This document shows positions 39,061 to 47,991 of a DNA stretch of 64,000 bases, in pieces (position 1 is the stretch's first letter; each line of letters opens with the position of its first letter). Origin of the DNA: Burkholderiales bacterium. GTDB taxonomy: Bacteria > Pseudomonadota > Gammaproteobacteria > Burkholderiales > Casimicrobiaceae. The stretch lies in assembly GCA_025927765.1 (NCBI GenBank), contig JAICKU010000006.1:1-64000 (forward strand), written 5' to 3'. The notes under the pieces were generated by a model, which was not told the origin of the DNA, made no database searches, and worked only from the letters and a program-made list of their open reading frames with translations. The position numbers and the translations under genes are program-made.

Positions 39061-40563
39061 CTACGCGGTGGCGTCCTCCGCCGCTTCCGATTCGGCCTCG
39101 CCGCGCGTATGGTCGCGCGACTTCGCGAGGCTCGACAGATAGTCGGGCGTGATGTCGCCGGTGATGTAGCGGCCGTCGAAGCACGACGCCTCGAAATCGG
39201 CGAGGCGCGGGTTGCCGAAGCGCACCGCATCCTTCAGCGCGTCGAGATCCTGGTACACGAGGAGGTCCGCGCCGATCTCGCGCGCGATCTCGGCTTCGGT
39301 ACGTCCGGTCGCGACGAGCTCCTCCTGGTTCGGCATGTCGATGCCGTACACGTTCGGGAAGCGCACCGGCGGGCTCGCCGACGCGAAGTACACCTTGCGC
39401 GCGCCCGCGTCGCGCGCCATCTGCACGATCTCGCGCGACGTCGTGCCGCGCACGATCGAATCGTCGACGAGCAGCACGACCTTGTCCTTGAACTCCATGC
39501 CGATCGGATTGAGCTTCTGGCGCACGCTCTTCTTGCGCAGCGCCTGCCCGGGCATGATGAACGTGCGCCCGACGTACCGGTTCTTGACGAACCCTTCGCG
39601 GTACGTCTTGCCGAGCGTGTTGGCGAGCTCGAGCGCGTACGGACGGCTCGAATCCGGGATGGGAATCACGACGTCGATGTCCTGCGCCTCGGGAATGTCG
39701 CGGATCTTCCGCGCCAGTGCCGCGCCCATGCGCAGGCGCGCCTCGTACACCGACGTGCCGTCGATCACCGAATCGGGACGTGCGAGATAGACGTATTCGA
39801 AGATGCAGGGATTGAGCGACGCGCTCGCGGCGCACTGGCGCGCGTTGAAATGCCCGGCCTGGTCGACGAAGATCGCTTCGCCCGGGTCGACGTCGCGCAG
39901 CACGCGGAAGCCGAGCGGCTCGAGCGCGACCGATTCCGACGCAACCAGATATTCCGGCCCTTCGCCCGCGTCGTTGACGCCGACGATCAACGGCCGGATG
40001 CCATACGGATCGCGGAACGCGAGCATCCCGTAGCCGGCGATCATCGCGACGACCGCATACGCGCCGCGGCAGCGCTTGTGTACGCCCGCGACGGCCTTGA
40101 AGATCGCGTCGGGGTCGAGCCGATGGTGCTGCGATGCGCGCTCGAGCTCGAGTGCCAGCACGTTCAGCAACACCTCGCTGTCGGAATTCGTGTTGACGTG
40201 ACGAAAATCAAGCTCGCGCAGCTCGCGCTTCAGCGCGTCGCTATTGGTCAGGTTCCCGTTGTGGCCGAGCGACACGCCGAACGGCGAATTGACGTAGAAC
40301 GGCTGCGACTCGAGGTCGGAGTACGCCGAGCCTGCGGTGGGATAGCGGCAGTGCGCGATGCCGGTATGCCCCGAGAGATCGCGCATGTTGCGGGTGCGGA
40401 AAACGTCGCGCACGTAGCCCGGGCCCTTGAACGTATGGAACACGGGCCCTTCGCTCGTGACGATGCCCGCCGCGTCCTGCCCGCGGTGCTGCAGCAGCAG
40501 CAGTCCGTCGTAGAGCAGTTGATTGACGGGGCTATGGGTGACGGCGCCGACGACTCCACACAT
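39061..40563 (-). CDS. purF: Amidophosphoribosyltransferase
   Basis: 500 aa. First committed step of purine synthesis, converting PRPP and glutamine to phosphoribosylamine. The N-terminal nucleophile glutamine amidotransferase domain starts MCGVVGAV with Cys2 as nucleophile, then [13 protein letters not shown] and LGHNGNLTN. The PRTase domain has [30 protein letters not shown], the PRPP loop. There is no long propeptide, so only Met1 removal is needed. Between cvpA (67 nt upstream, containing a type 2 repeat) and the PLP enzyme gene. Confidence 0.97.
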   Translation of the reverse strand: MCGVVGAVTHSPVNQLLYDGLLLLQHRGQDAAGIVTSEGPVFHTFKGPGYVRDVFRTRNMRDLSGHTGIAHCRYPTAGSAYSDLESQPFYVNSPFGVSLGHNGNLTNSDALKRELRELDFRHVNTNSDSEVLLNVLALELERASQHHRLDPDAIFKAVAGVHKRCRGAYAVVAMIAGYGMLAFRDPYGIRPLIVGVNDAGEGPEYLVASESVALEPLGFRVLRDVDPGEAIFVDQAGHFNARQCAASASLNPCIFEYVYLARPDSVIDGTSVYEARLRMGAALARKIRDIPEAQDIDVVIPIPDSSRPYALELANTLGKTYREGFVKNRYVGRTFIMPGQALRKKSVRQKLNPIGMEFKDKVVLLVDDSIVRGTTSREIVQMARDAGARKVYFASASPPVRFPNVYGIDMPNQEELVATGRTEAEIAREIGADLLVYQDLDALKDAVRFGNPRLADFEASCFDGRYITGDITPDYLSSLAKSRDHTRGEAESEAAEDATA

Positions 40564-40585
40564 CAGAATCGGTCCCGAAGGGCCG

Positions 40586-40622
40586 CTCCCCGGAGGGCAG
40601 CGAGCGGAGCGAGCATTGGGGG
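40586..40622. repeat. Dispersed GC-rich repeat (type 2), copy between cvpA and purF
   Basis: CTCCCCGGAGGG then CAGCGAGCGGAGCGAGC and ATTGGGGG. It matches the element between vapB and vapC except for a partly degenerate C/G palindrome. Confidence 0.6.
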
Positions 40623-40629
40623 ACTCATG

Positions 40630-41160
40630 TCAAACCTCCTGCGCTTTCGGATGGCGCGGCGATCCGCCGCCCGGCGAATAGTCGAGCCGGCCGGCGAGCT
40701 CCGGCGGCAGATGCGGTCGCAATGCGTATACGCCGGCAACGAGCGGAGGCACGAGCGCGGAGCTTTGCCACCACGGCGTATGCGGCAGCGCCGTGAAGCC
40801 GGCGACGAACACGAACCCGAGCATGAGCAGCACGCCGCGCGCGAAGCCGAAGATCGATCCGAGAAAGCGGTCGACGAAGCCGAGTCCCGCCGCGCGCACG
40901 GCCTTCGACAGCGGCCACGCGACGAGCGCGCCGGCGACGAGCGCCGCGATCACGATCAGCGCGAACCCGATCACGTAGCGCAGCACGAGGCTGCCGAAGT
41001 CGGGCAGCATCGCCGCGAGCACCGGCGCGAGTATCAGGGCCCCGACCACGCCCCCGATCCATGCGATCAGCGCGATCAGCTCGCGGATCACGCCGCGGAA
41101 GAACGCGAAGAGCGTCGACAGCAGCACGACGCAAACCACGAGCCAGTCGAACGTCGTCAT
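40630..41160 (-). CDS. cvpA: CvpA family membrane protein (colicin V production)
   Basis: 176 aa with four predicted membrane helices. The CvpA pattern is FDWLVVCVVLLSTLFAFFRGVIRELIALIAWIGGVVGA, with FRG and E after the first helix, and VDRFLGSIFGFARGVLLMLG. Often directly upstream of purF, as here; linked to colicin V export and to surface or biofilm traits, with a precise activity unknown. ATG at 41160. Confidence 0.93.
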   Translation of the reverse strand: MTTFDWLVVCVVLLSTLFAFFRGVIRELIALIAWIGGVVGALILAPVLAAMLPDFGSLVLRYVIGFALIVIAALVAGALVAWPLSKAVRAAGLGFVDRFLGSIFGFARGVLLMLGFVFVAGFTALPHTPWWQSSALVPPLVAGVYALRPHLPPELAGRLDYSPGGGSPRHPKAQEV

Positions 41161-41228
41161 GTCGGGGCATCGCCATAGCGTGCGAGGGCACGCGCGAAGA
41201 TGCCGGAGCGTGTTTCAAAGCGAGGCGA

Positions 41229-42155
41229 CTACCGGGCGGCGGCCACGATGCCGCTCTGCCCTTCGGTCTTGAGCTTGTCGCGCGCCGCGAGTGCCGCTTC
41301 GCGCGAAGAATAGGGACCCACGCGCACGCGCCAGAGCGTGCCCTTGCTGGTCTTCAGAGGCTCCGTATATGCGGCGTAACCGGCGCGCTTCAAGCGGTTG
41401 GCGAGCGAGTTGGCGCCCTTGTCGTCGGCGAACGCAGCGAGTTGGACGGCGAAGCCCTCGTGATGCGACGCGGACGGCGACGCCGCGTGCGCGGCAACGC
41501 GCGTTTCGGCGGTCGAGGACGGGGCCGGCTTCGCAGCGGGGGCCGTCGGGGCGCCTGCCGAGGCGCGCGCCGTACTCGCGGGTTCCTGCGCCTTGGCGAC
41601 GCTGGCGCTCGTCGTGGCCGCCGGCGTCGCATTGGCGGTTGCACGCGTGTTCGCCGCCGTTGCACTCGCATTCGCCGTTGCTGCAGGCGCATTTGCGGCT
41701 GCTGGCGCAGGCGCATTCGCCGCGGTGCCGGCCGTATCGGCCTTGGCAGGCGCTTCCCGGGCCTCCGGGAGACGCGTGTCGTACTTCGAGGTACGCGCGG
41801 CGACCGGCTCGGCGACGCTGCCGGCAGACGTCGTCGGGGATGACGCGGTTTCCGACGATGGCGCCGCGGTGGTCGAAGCGGCGTCGGCCGCCGAGGAGGG
41901 CTTCGGCGCGCCGGCCTCGTCGCCCTTCTGCGCAGTCGCGGATTTATCGTTCAGGCGATTGACGAACTTGCCGTCGTCGACCGGCGGAATCTTCACCGAC
42001 ACGTCCTCGCCGAGCGGCTTCTGCTCGGTCTCGAGCAGCATCGGCACGACGACCGCGACGCCGAGCGCGAGCACGATCGCACCCACGAGACGCCGTCGTG
42101 CGCGCCGTCGCAACTCGTCCACGTTGATGTCGGCGGGTTCTGCCATCGTGCTCAT
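41229..42155 (-). CDS. SPOR-domain membrane protein (DedD-like)
   Basis: 308 aa. A single membrane helix (RRRLVGAIVLALGVAVVVPMLL) near the N-terminus places it in the inner membrane with its C-terminus in the periplasm. A long Ala/Pro/Ser/Thr-rich linker (about residues 90-230) precedes a C-terminal SPOR domain, HEGFAVQLAAFADDKGANSLANRLKRAGYAAYTEPLKTSKGTLWRVRVGPYSSREAALAARDKL, which binds denuded glycan at the septum. Position between cvpA and folC matches DedD in other proteobacteria. Start could also be the ATG at 42146. Confidence 0.88.
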   Translation of the reverse strand: MSTMAEPADINVDELRRRARRRLVGAIVLALGVAVVVPMLLETEQKPLGEDVSVKIPPVDDGKFVNRLNDKSATAQKGDEAGAPKPSSAADAASTTAAPSSETASSPTTSAGSVAEPVAARTSKYDTRLPEAREAPAKADTAGTAANAPAPAAANAPAATANASATAANTRATANATPAATTSASVAKAQEPASTARASAGAPTAPAAKPAPSSTAETRVAAHAASPSASHHEGFAVQLAAFADDKGANSLANRLKRAGYAAYTEPLKTSKGTLWRVRVGPYSSREAALAARDKLKTEGQSGIVAAAR

Positions 42156-42207
42156 TTCGAAGGCGATCGATTGTCGCGCCGACGCGAATGCGGCGAGCGC
42201 ATTGGCC

Positions 42208-43479
42208 TTAGTGCAGATGCTCCGCGGCGTCGAGCACCGCGGCAGCCGTGAGGAAGGATCCGAAGGCCGCGATTCTATCAGTGTCGCCTGCATCCCGACG
42301 TGCCTCGGCGAAGGCGCCGGCGACGTTCGCGTGCGCATGAATCGCGTTTTCCCCAACACCTGCGGACACGAGCGCGGTGCGCAGGCGCGACACGTCGGCC
42401 GCGCGCGGGCCACTGAGCGGCGCGATGTACCACGCGTCGATGCGCGGCGCCAGCGTGCGCACGACCGCCTCGATGTCCTTGTCCTTCAGCATCGAGAACA
42501 CGGCGAGCGTGCGACGCGCGTGGCCCATTGCGCCGAGCGCCTGCGCGAGCGCCCGCGCCGCCTGCGGGTTGTGCCCCACGTCGACGACGATCGCCGGTTG
42601 CCCCGGCAGCACCTGAAGGCGTCCCGGCAGCGTGACGTGCACCAAGCCCTCGCGGACGGCGCCGCCCGCGACGTGCAGACGATCGCGAAGCGCATCGATC
42701 GCGGCGAGCGCCGTTGCCGCGTTCTGCAGTTGGTAGCTGCCGCGAAGCGCCGGGTACGGAAGCGCGTAACGCGCGCCGCCCGGTCCTTCGTAGCGCCACT
42801 GCGTGCCTTCGCCCGCATAGCGAAAGTCGCGACCGGACAACCACAGCGCTGCACCGATTTCGGAAGCGTAGGCGACGAGCGAACGCGGCGGGTCGGGATC
42901 GCCGCACACGGCGACGCGACCGCGGCGAAAGATGCCTGCCTTCTCGCGACCGATCGCCTCGCGGGTGTCGCCCAGGAACTCGGCGTGATCGATGTCGATC
43001 GTCGTGACGACGGCGACGTCGGCGTCGACGATGTTCACCGCGTCGAGCCGCCCGCCCAGCCCCACTTCGAGGACCAGCACGTCGAGCTTGGCGTCGGCGA
43101 AGAGCGCAAGCGCGGCGAGGGTGCCGAATTCGAAGTACGTGAGCGGCGTGCCGGTGGTCGTGCGCGCCGTCTCGACGCGCGCGAATGCACGGGCGAGGTC
43201 ATCGTCGCTCGCCTCGCTGCCGGCGATGCGTACGCGCTCGTTGTACCGCCGCAGATGGGGCGACGCGTAGAGCCCCGTGCGATAGCCGGCCCGCCGATAG
43301 ATCGCCTCGAGCATCGCCGACGTCGATCCCTTGCCGTTCGTGCCCGCGACGGTCACGACCGGACACTCGATGCGAACGTCCACGCGCGCCGCGACTTCCG
43401 CGACGCGGTCGAGGCCCATCGCGATCGCCTTCGGGTGCAGCGTCTCGATGTACGCGAGCCACTCGCCGAGGCTACGCAT
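42208..43479 (-). CDS. folC: Bifunctional folylpolyglutamate/dihydrofolate synthase
   Basis: 423 aa. Adds glutamate to dihydropteroate and to tetrahydrofolate. The ATP loop is VTVAGTNGKGSTSAMLEAIYRRAGYRTGLYASPHL, and the Mur-ligase-like segments EVGLGGRLDAVNIVDADVAVVTTIDIDHAEFLGDTREAIGREKAGIF and VVDVGHNPQAARAL complete the family. ATG 43479 begins MRSLGEWLAYIETLHP. In the conserved order accD-folC-SPOR-cvpA-purF. A hairpin repeat separates it from accD. Confidence 0.95.
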   Translation of the reverse strand: MRSLGEWLAYIETLHPKAIAMGLDRVAEVAARVDVRIECPVVTVAGTNGKGSTSAMLEAIYRRAGYRTGLYASPHLRRYNERVRIAGSEASDDDLARAFARVETARTTTGTPLTYFEFGTLAALALFADAKLDVLVLEVGLGGRLDAVNIVDADVAVVTTIDIDHAEFLGDTREAIGREKAGIFRRGRVAVCGDPDPPRSLVAYASEIGAALWLSGRDFRYAGEGTQWRYEGPGGARYALPYPALRGSYQLQNAATALAAIDALRDRLHVAGGAVREGLVHVTLPGRLQVLPGQPAIVVDVGHNPQAARALAQALGAMGHARRTLAVFSMLKDKDIEAVVRTLAPRIDAWYIAPLSGPRAADVSRLRTALVSAGVGENAIHAHANVAGAFAEARRDAGDTDRIAAFGSFLTAAAVLDAAEHLH

Positions 43480-43489
43480 GTCGTGGATC

Positions 43490-43537
43490 GGGGTCGGAGC
43501 GAAAGGCGCAAACCGGGACGCCTTTTGCTCCGACCCC
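43490..43537. repeat. Long inverted repeat between accD and folC
   Basis: Left arm GGGGTCGGAGCGAAAGGCG and right arm CGCCTTTTGCTCCGACCCC pair at 18 of 19 positions around a 10-nt loop. It directly follows the accD stop (minus strand) and ends before folC. Shares the GGGTCGGA core with the 29-bp repeats. It could form a strong hairpin in the accD-folC mRNA. Confidence 0.7.
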
Positions 43538-43541
43538 GTTT

Positions 43542-44414
43542 TCAGGCGGTAATTGCCGGCTGGCGCGTCAGCATCGCGAGCAGCCGCGCGAGCTCGTCGC
43601 GCAACTGCCGCCGGTCGACGATCATGTCGAGCGCGCCCTTCTCGAGCAGGAACTCGGCGCGCTGGAAGCCGTCGGGCAGCTTCTCGCGCACCGTCTGCTC
43701 GATCACGCGCGGGCCGGCGAAGCCGATCAGTGCGCCGGGCTCGGCGACGACGAGGTCCGCCACGAAGGCGAACGACGCCGACACGCCGCCCATCGTCGGA
43801 TCGGTGAGCACCGACACGAACGGCAACTTCTCGCGCGACAGCTCCTGCAGAACGGCGGTCGTCTTCGCCATCTGGAAGAGCGAGTTCACGCCTTCCTGCA
43901 TCCGCGCGCCGCCCGACGCGGAGATGCACACGAACGGCAGATGGTTCTCGTACGCGACGCGCACGCCACGGGCGAAGCGCTCGCCGACGACCGAGCCCAT
44001 CGATCCGCCCATGAAGTTGAATTCGAACACCGCGAGCACGAGCGGCACGCTCCTGACGCTGCCCTGCATCACGACGAGCGCGTCGGTTTCCCCCGTTTCC
44101 TCGAGCGCAACCTCCAACCGCTCGGTGTACTTCTTCGTGTCCTTGAACTTGAGGCTGTCGACCGGCACGACCTCGAGGCCGATCTCGAAGCGGCCCTCCG
44201 GGTCGAGCAGCTGCTCGATGCGCTCGCGCGACGACACGCGATTGTGGTGATTGCACTTCGGGCAGACGTGCAGGTTCTTCTCGAGATCGGTGCGATAGAG
44301 CGTTGCTTCGCACGCGCCGCACTTGACCCACAGGCCTTCGGGGACCGGCGTCTTCCGCGGCGCGCCCGGGGTGCTCTTGATGCGCGGCGGCAGCAGTTTC
44401 TGCAGCCAGCTCAT
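43542..44414 (-). CDS. accD: Acetyl-CoA carboxylase carboxyltransferase beta subunit
   Basis: 290 aa. With AccA it moves carboxyl from biotin to acetyl-CoA for fatty acid synthesis. The N-terminal zinc ribbon has [26 protein letters not shown], four cysteines as CxxC...CxxC. The crotonase-like core includes [47 protein letters not shown] and [19 protein letters not shown] at 44414. It sits between trpA and folC as usual in this group. Confidence 0.96.
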   Translation of the reverse strand: MSWLQKLLPPRIKSTPGAPRKTPVPEGLWVKCGACEATLYRTDLEKNLHVCPKCNHHNRVSSRERIEQLLDPEGRFEIGLEVVPVDSLKFKDTKKYTERLEVALEETGETDALVVMQGSVRSVPLVLAVFEFNFMGGSMGSVVGERFARGVRVAYENHLPFVCISASGGARMQEGVNSLFQMAKTTAVLQELSREKLPFVSVLTDPTMGGVSASFAFVADLVVAEPGALIGFAGPRVIEQTVREKLPDGFQRAEFLLEKGALDMIVDRRQLRDELARLLAMLTRQPAITA

Positions 44415-44418
44415 CTGG

Positions 44419-44454
44419 CTTCCCTCCGCGCTTCGCGCTGCGGGGCTGATTCGC
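44419..44454. repeat. Dispersed 36-bp repeat (type 3), copy B
   Basis: CTTCCCTCCGCGCTTCGCGC then TGCGGGGCTGATTCGC, in the accD-trpA spacer, immediately followed by CCCCGGGGCGGCCC. Matches 13903-13938 at 31 of 36 positions. Confidence 0.6.
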
Positions 44455-44492
44455 CCCCGGGGCGGCCCTTCGGGCTCATGGCGCTGATGTCG

Positions 44493-45311
44493 TCATGCGT
44501 TCACCTCGCTTTCGCGTGCGTCGAGCGCCTCGCGAATCGCGGCGACGAACGCCGCGGCGCGCGACGCCGCCTCGCCCGGCGGCGAGGCTTCGATTTCGTG
44601 GATGATGCGGCTGCCGATCACGACCGCGTCGGCGTGCGCGGCGATCGCACACGCGCTTTGCGCGTCGCGAATGCCGAAGCCGACGCCGACCGGCAGCTCG
44701 ATGTGACGCCGGATCTCGTCGAGCTTCTGCGCGACCGCCTGCGTGTCGAGATGACCGGCGCCCGTGACGCCTTTCAACGACACGTAATACACGTAACCCG
44801 ATGCCAGACGCGCGATCGTCGCGATGCGCGCGTCGGGCGTGGTGGGGGCCACGAGGAAGATCGGCGCGATGTCGCGGGCGCGCAGCAGCGCGACGAACTC
44901 GCCCGCCTCCTCGGGTGGATAGTCGACGACGATCACGCCGTCGACGCCCGCGTCGCGCGCTGCGTCGACGAACGCCTGCACGCCGATCGCCTCGATGGGA
45001 TTCGCATAGCCCATCAGCACGATGGGTGTTTCCGCGTTGCGGCGACGGAATTTCGCAACGAGGTCGAGCACGTCGCGCAACCCGACGCCGTGCGCAAGCG
45101 CACGCTCGGACGCACGCTGGATCACGGGTCCGTCGGCCATCGGGTCGGAGAATGGCACGCCGAGCTCGATGACGTCTGCGCCGGCGTCGACCAGCGCATC
45201 GAGCACCTGCGAGGTCACGGCCAATGACGGATCGCCGGCCGTCACGTAGGGAATCAGGACGCTGCGACCCTTGCGCCTTGCCGCATCGAACGTCGCGTCG
45301 ATGCGGTTCAT
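44493..45311 (-). CDS. trpA: Tryptophan synthase alpha subunit
   Basis: 272 aa TIM barrel. Cleaves indole-glycerol phosphate to indole and GAP. The catalytic Glu is in [26 protein letters not shown] and Asp follows in [18 protein letters not shown]; the [11 protein letters not shown] and VGFGIRD loops bind phosphate. The ATG at 45311 overlaps the trpB stop (ATGA), so the two subunits are translationally coupled. Upstream trpEGDC genes are not in the window. Confidence 0.97.
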   Translation of the reverse strand: MNRIDATFDAARRKGRSVLIPYVTAGDPSLAVTSQVLDALVDAGADVIELGVPFSDPMADGPVIQRASERALAHGVGLRDVLDLVAKFRRRNAETPIVLMGYANPIEAIGVQAFVDAARDAGVDGVIVVDYPPEEAGEFVALLRARDIAPIFLVAPTTPDARIATIARLASGYVYYVSLKGVTGAGHLDTQAVAQKLDEIRRHIELPVGVGFGIRDAQSACAIAAHADAVVIGSRIIHEIEASPPGEAASRAAAFVAAIREALDARESEVNA

Positions 45312-46522
45312 CGCAGCACGCCCCGCTCCGCCACCGTCGCCATGTCCTTGTCGCCGCGCCCGGAGAGGTTCACGAGCAGGATCGCATCGCGCGGAAGCGT
45401 CGGTGCGAGCTTCGTCGCGTACGCGAGCGCGTGCGACGATTCCAGCGCCGGGATGATGCCCTCGATGCGGCAGCACGCGTGAAACGCAGCGAGCGCCTCG
45501 TCGTCGGTGATCGATACGTACTCCGCGCGCCCCGTGTCCTTCAGCCACGCGTGCTCGGGGCCGACACCGGGATAGTCCAGCCCCGCCGACACCGAATGCG
45601 TCTCGATGATCTGGCCGTTCGCATCTTGAAGCAGATACGTGCGATTGCCATGCAGCACGCCCGGACGGCCTGCGCACAGCGACGCCGCATGGCGGCCCGT
45701 TTCGATGCCGTCGCCGGCCGCTTCGACGCCGACGAGCTTGACCTTGGGATTCGGCACGTACGCGTGGAAGATGCCCATCGCGTTGCTGCCGCCGCCGACG
45801 CATGCGATCACGACATCGGGATCGCGCCCTGCCGCTTCCGGCATCTGCGTCAGGCATTCGCGGCCGATCACGCTCTGGAAGTCGCGCACGAGCATCGGAT
45901 ACGGATGCGGGCCGGCAACGGTGCCGATGATGTAGAACGTCGAGTCGACGTTCGTCACCCAGTCGCGCATCGCCTCGTTCAACGCATCCTTCAGCGTCTT
46001 CGAGCCCGATTCGACGGGCACGACCCTGGCACCCAGCAGGTTCATCCGGTAGACGTTCTGCGCCTGGCGACGCACGTCCTCGGACCCCATGTACACGACG
46101 CATTCCATGCCGAAGCGCGCGGCCACCGTCGCGGTGGCGACACCGTGCTGCCCCGCACCGGTTTCCGCGATCACGCGCCGCTTGCCGAGGCGCTTGGCGA
46201 GCAGTGCCTGCCCGATGCAGTTGTTGATCTTGTGCGCGCCGGTGTGATTGAGATCCTCGCGCTTGAGCCAGATCTGCGCGCCGCCAAGCTCGCGCGACCA
46301 GCGGTCGGCGTGATACACCGGCGAAGGACGACCGACGTAATGCGCGAGTTCGTACTCGAACTCGGCAACGAACTCGGGATCGCGGCGCAGGCGCTCGTAC
46401 TGCGCGCGCAATTCATCGAGCGCGGCGATCAGCGTTTCGGCGACGAAGACGCCGCCGTACGGGCCGAAATGCCCGCGCTCGTCCGGAAGGTCAGGCACCC
46501 GCGACAACTCGCCCATCTGCAC
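45308..46522 (-). CDS. trpB: Tryptophan synthase beta subunit
   Basis: 404 aa. PLP enzyme that condenses indole and serine. Features: [22 protein letters not shown] at the start, the PLP lysine in [53 protein letters not shown], and the glycine-rich phosphate site [12 protein letters not shown]. The GTG at 46522 has AGGAG 6 nt upstream; ATG 46516 two codons later has the same site at 12 nt and is the alternative. The start lies within the 3' end of trpF. Confidence 0.96.
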   Translation of the reverse strand: MQMGELSRVPDLPDERGHFGPYGGVFVAETLIAALDELRAQYERLRRDPEFVAEFEYELAHYVGRPSPVYHADRWSRELGGAQIWLKREDLNHTGAHKINNCIGQALLAKRLGKRRVIAETGAGQHGVATATVAARFGMECVVYMGSEDVRRQAQNVYRMNLLGARVVPVESGSKTLKDALNEAMRDWVTNVDSTFYIIGTVAGPHPYPMLVRDFQSVIGRECLTQMPEAAGRDPDVVIACVGGGSNAMGIFHAYVPNPKVKLVGVEAAGDGIETGRHAASLCAGRPGVLHGNRTYLLQDANGQIIETHSVSAGLDYPGVGPEHAWLKDTGRAEYVSITDDEALAAFHACCRIEGIIPALESSHALAYATKLAPTLPRDAILLVNLSGRGDKDMATVAERGVLR

Positions 46523-47189
46523 TACGCACTCCTTGCACGAACGCCCGGATGCGCGCGGCATCCTTGATACCTCGGCGCGGTTTGCCCTGCGCATCGCGCG
46601 TCTCGACCCCCGACGACACGTCGACGCCCCACGGCTCGACATCGCGGATGGCTTGCGCGACATTGCCGGCAGACAGACCGCCGGAGAGGATCACGGGCAG
46701 GTGGATGCGCGCCCGCACGGCGGCGGACAGGCGGTTCCAGTCGAACGCATGCCCGGTGCCGCCCGGCAGATCCCCTTCGCGAAACGCGTCGAACAGAACG
46801 CCTGCGGCGTCGCCGTAAAGAGACACCGATTCTAGCAAATCGACGTCGCGTTTCACGGCGATCGCCTTCACGTAACGGCGCCCGAAGGCACGACACAGTT
46901 CCGGCGGCTCGGCGCCGTGGAATTGCAGGACGTCGATCGGAACGGCGTCGAGCACCGCGCGCACCGTCGACGGCTCGGGATCGACGAACAGCCCGACGAC
47001 CGTGAGATAGGGCGGCACCATGGCCACGATCTCGCGTGCGGCGTCGGGCGACACGACACGCGGCGTACCCGGCCAGAACACGAGCCCGATCGCATCCACA
47101 CCCGCCTCCGCGCAGGCGCGCGCATCCTCGACGCGCGTGATGCCGCAGATCTTGATCCGCGTACGGCGAAGGGACGCTTCGATGCTCAT
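46491..47189 (-). CDS. trpF: Phosphoribosylanthranilate isomerase
   Basis: 232 aa TIM barrel. Amadori rearrangement in Trp synthesis. The catalytic Cys is in [34 protein letters not shown] and the catalytic Asp in [37 protein letters not shown] and GVDVSSGVE close the phosphate site. ATG 47189 overlaps the truA stop (ATGA). The 3' end overlaps trpB by about 30 nt. Confidence 0.96.
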   Translation of the reverse strand: MSIEASLRRTRIKICGITRVEDARACAEAGVDAIGLVFWPGTPRVVSPDAAREIVAMVPPYLTVVGLFVDPEPSTVRAVLDAVPIDVLQFHGAEPPELCRAFGRRYVKAIAVKRDVDLLESVSLYGDAAGVLFDAFREGDLPGGTGHAFDWNRLSAAVRARIHLPVILSGGLSAGNVAQAIRDVEPWGVDVSSGVETRDAQGKPRRGIKDAARIRAFVQGVRSADGRVVAGA

Positions 47190-47971
47190 CAGAAGGCAAC
47201 GGTGACGGCGCGGCGCGTCGACGGCAGCGCGAAGCGCGCATCGTAATCGGCGCCTGCGAAGTAGAGCCCGTCGGGTGCAAACGTCGCAGCGCCGCGCCTG
47301 CGATCCGCCGCCGCCAGCACGTCGGCAAGCCACGCACGCGTACGCCGCGACGCGCCGACGTCGACGAGCGCGCCGACGATGTTGCGCACCATGTGATGCA
47401 GGAAGGCGCCGGCCGACACGTCGAAGCGTACGAACGACCCTTCGCGTACGACATCGAGCCGGGCGAGCGTCTTCACCGGCGATTTCGCCTGGCACCCGGC
47501 GGCGCGGAACGACGAGAAGTCATGCGTGCCGACGAGCATCTGCGCCGCGTCCGCCATCGCGTCCACGTCGAGCGGCACGTGGAACCAGCCAACGCGACCG
47601 TGCAGCAACGCCGGACGCACCGCCCGATCGAGCAGCAGGTACGTGTAATGGCGCGAGGTGGCGGCAAAGCGCGCATGAAAATCGATGGCGACAGGCGCGC
47701 ACCACAACACGGCCGCCGATTCGGGCAAGTGCGCATTCACGCCGCGCACCCACGCGTTCAGCGGTCGTTCGACCGGCGCGTCGAAGTGGACGATCTGCGA
47801 GGTCGCGTGAACCCCCGCATCCGTACGTCCGGCCGGCGCGATGCGGACCGGCGAGCCGGCGATCGCGGCAAGCGCGCGCTCGAGTGCATCCTGCACGCCG
47901 CAACCGGAGGGCTGCGACTGGAACCCGCAGAACGCCCGTCCGTCGTATTCGAGCGCGATCGCGTGGCGCAT
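47189..47971 (-). CDS. truA: tRNA pseudouridine(38-40) synthase
   Basis: 260 aa. Converts U38-U40 in the anticodon arm to pseudouridine. The catalytic Asp lies in APAGRTDAGVHATSQIVHFD, the core motif of TruA (GRTDAGVHA). Other family blocks are ALEYDGRAFCGFQSQP, TSRHYTYLLLD and VSAGAFLHHMVRNIVGALVDVG. ATG 47971. It sits between fimV and trpF, an order conserved in betaproteobacteria. Confidence 0.97.
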   Translation of the reverse strand: MRHAIALEYDGRAFCGFQSQPSGCGVQDALERALAAIAGSPVRIAPAGRTDAGVHATSQIVHFDAPVERPLNAWVRGVNAHLPESAAVLWCAPVAIDFHARFAATSRHYTYLLLDRAVRPALLHGRVGWFHVPLDVDAMADAAQMLVGTHDFSSFRAAGCQAKSPVKTLARLDVVREGSFVRFDVSAGAFLHHMVRNIVGALVDVGASRRTRAWLADVLAAADRRRGAATFAPDGLYFAGADYDARFALPSTRRAVTVAF

Positions 47972-47991
47972 TGCGCGCCGTGCGCAACGCG

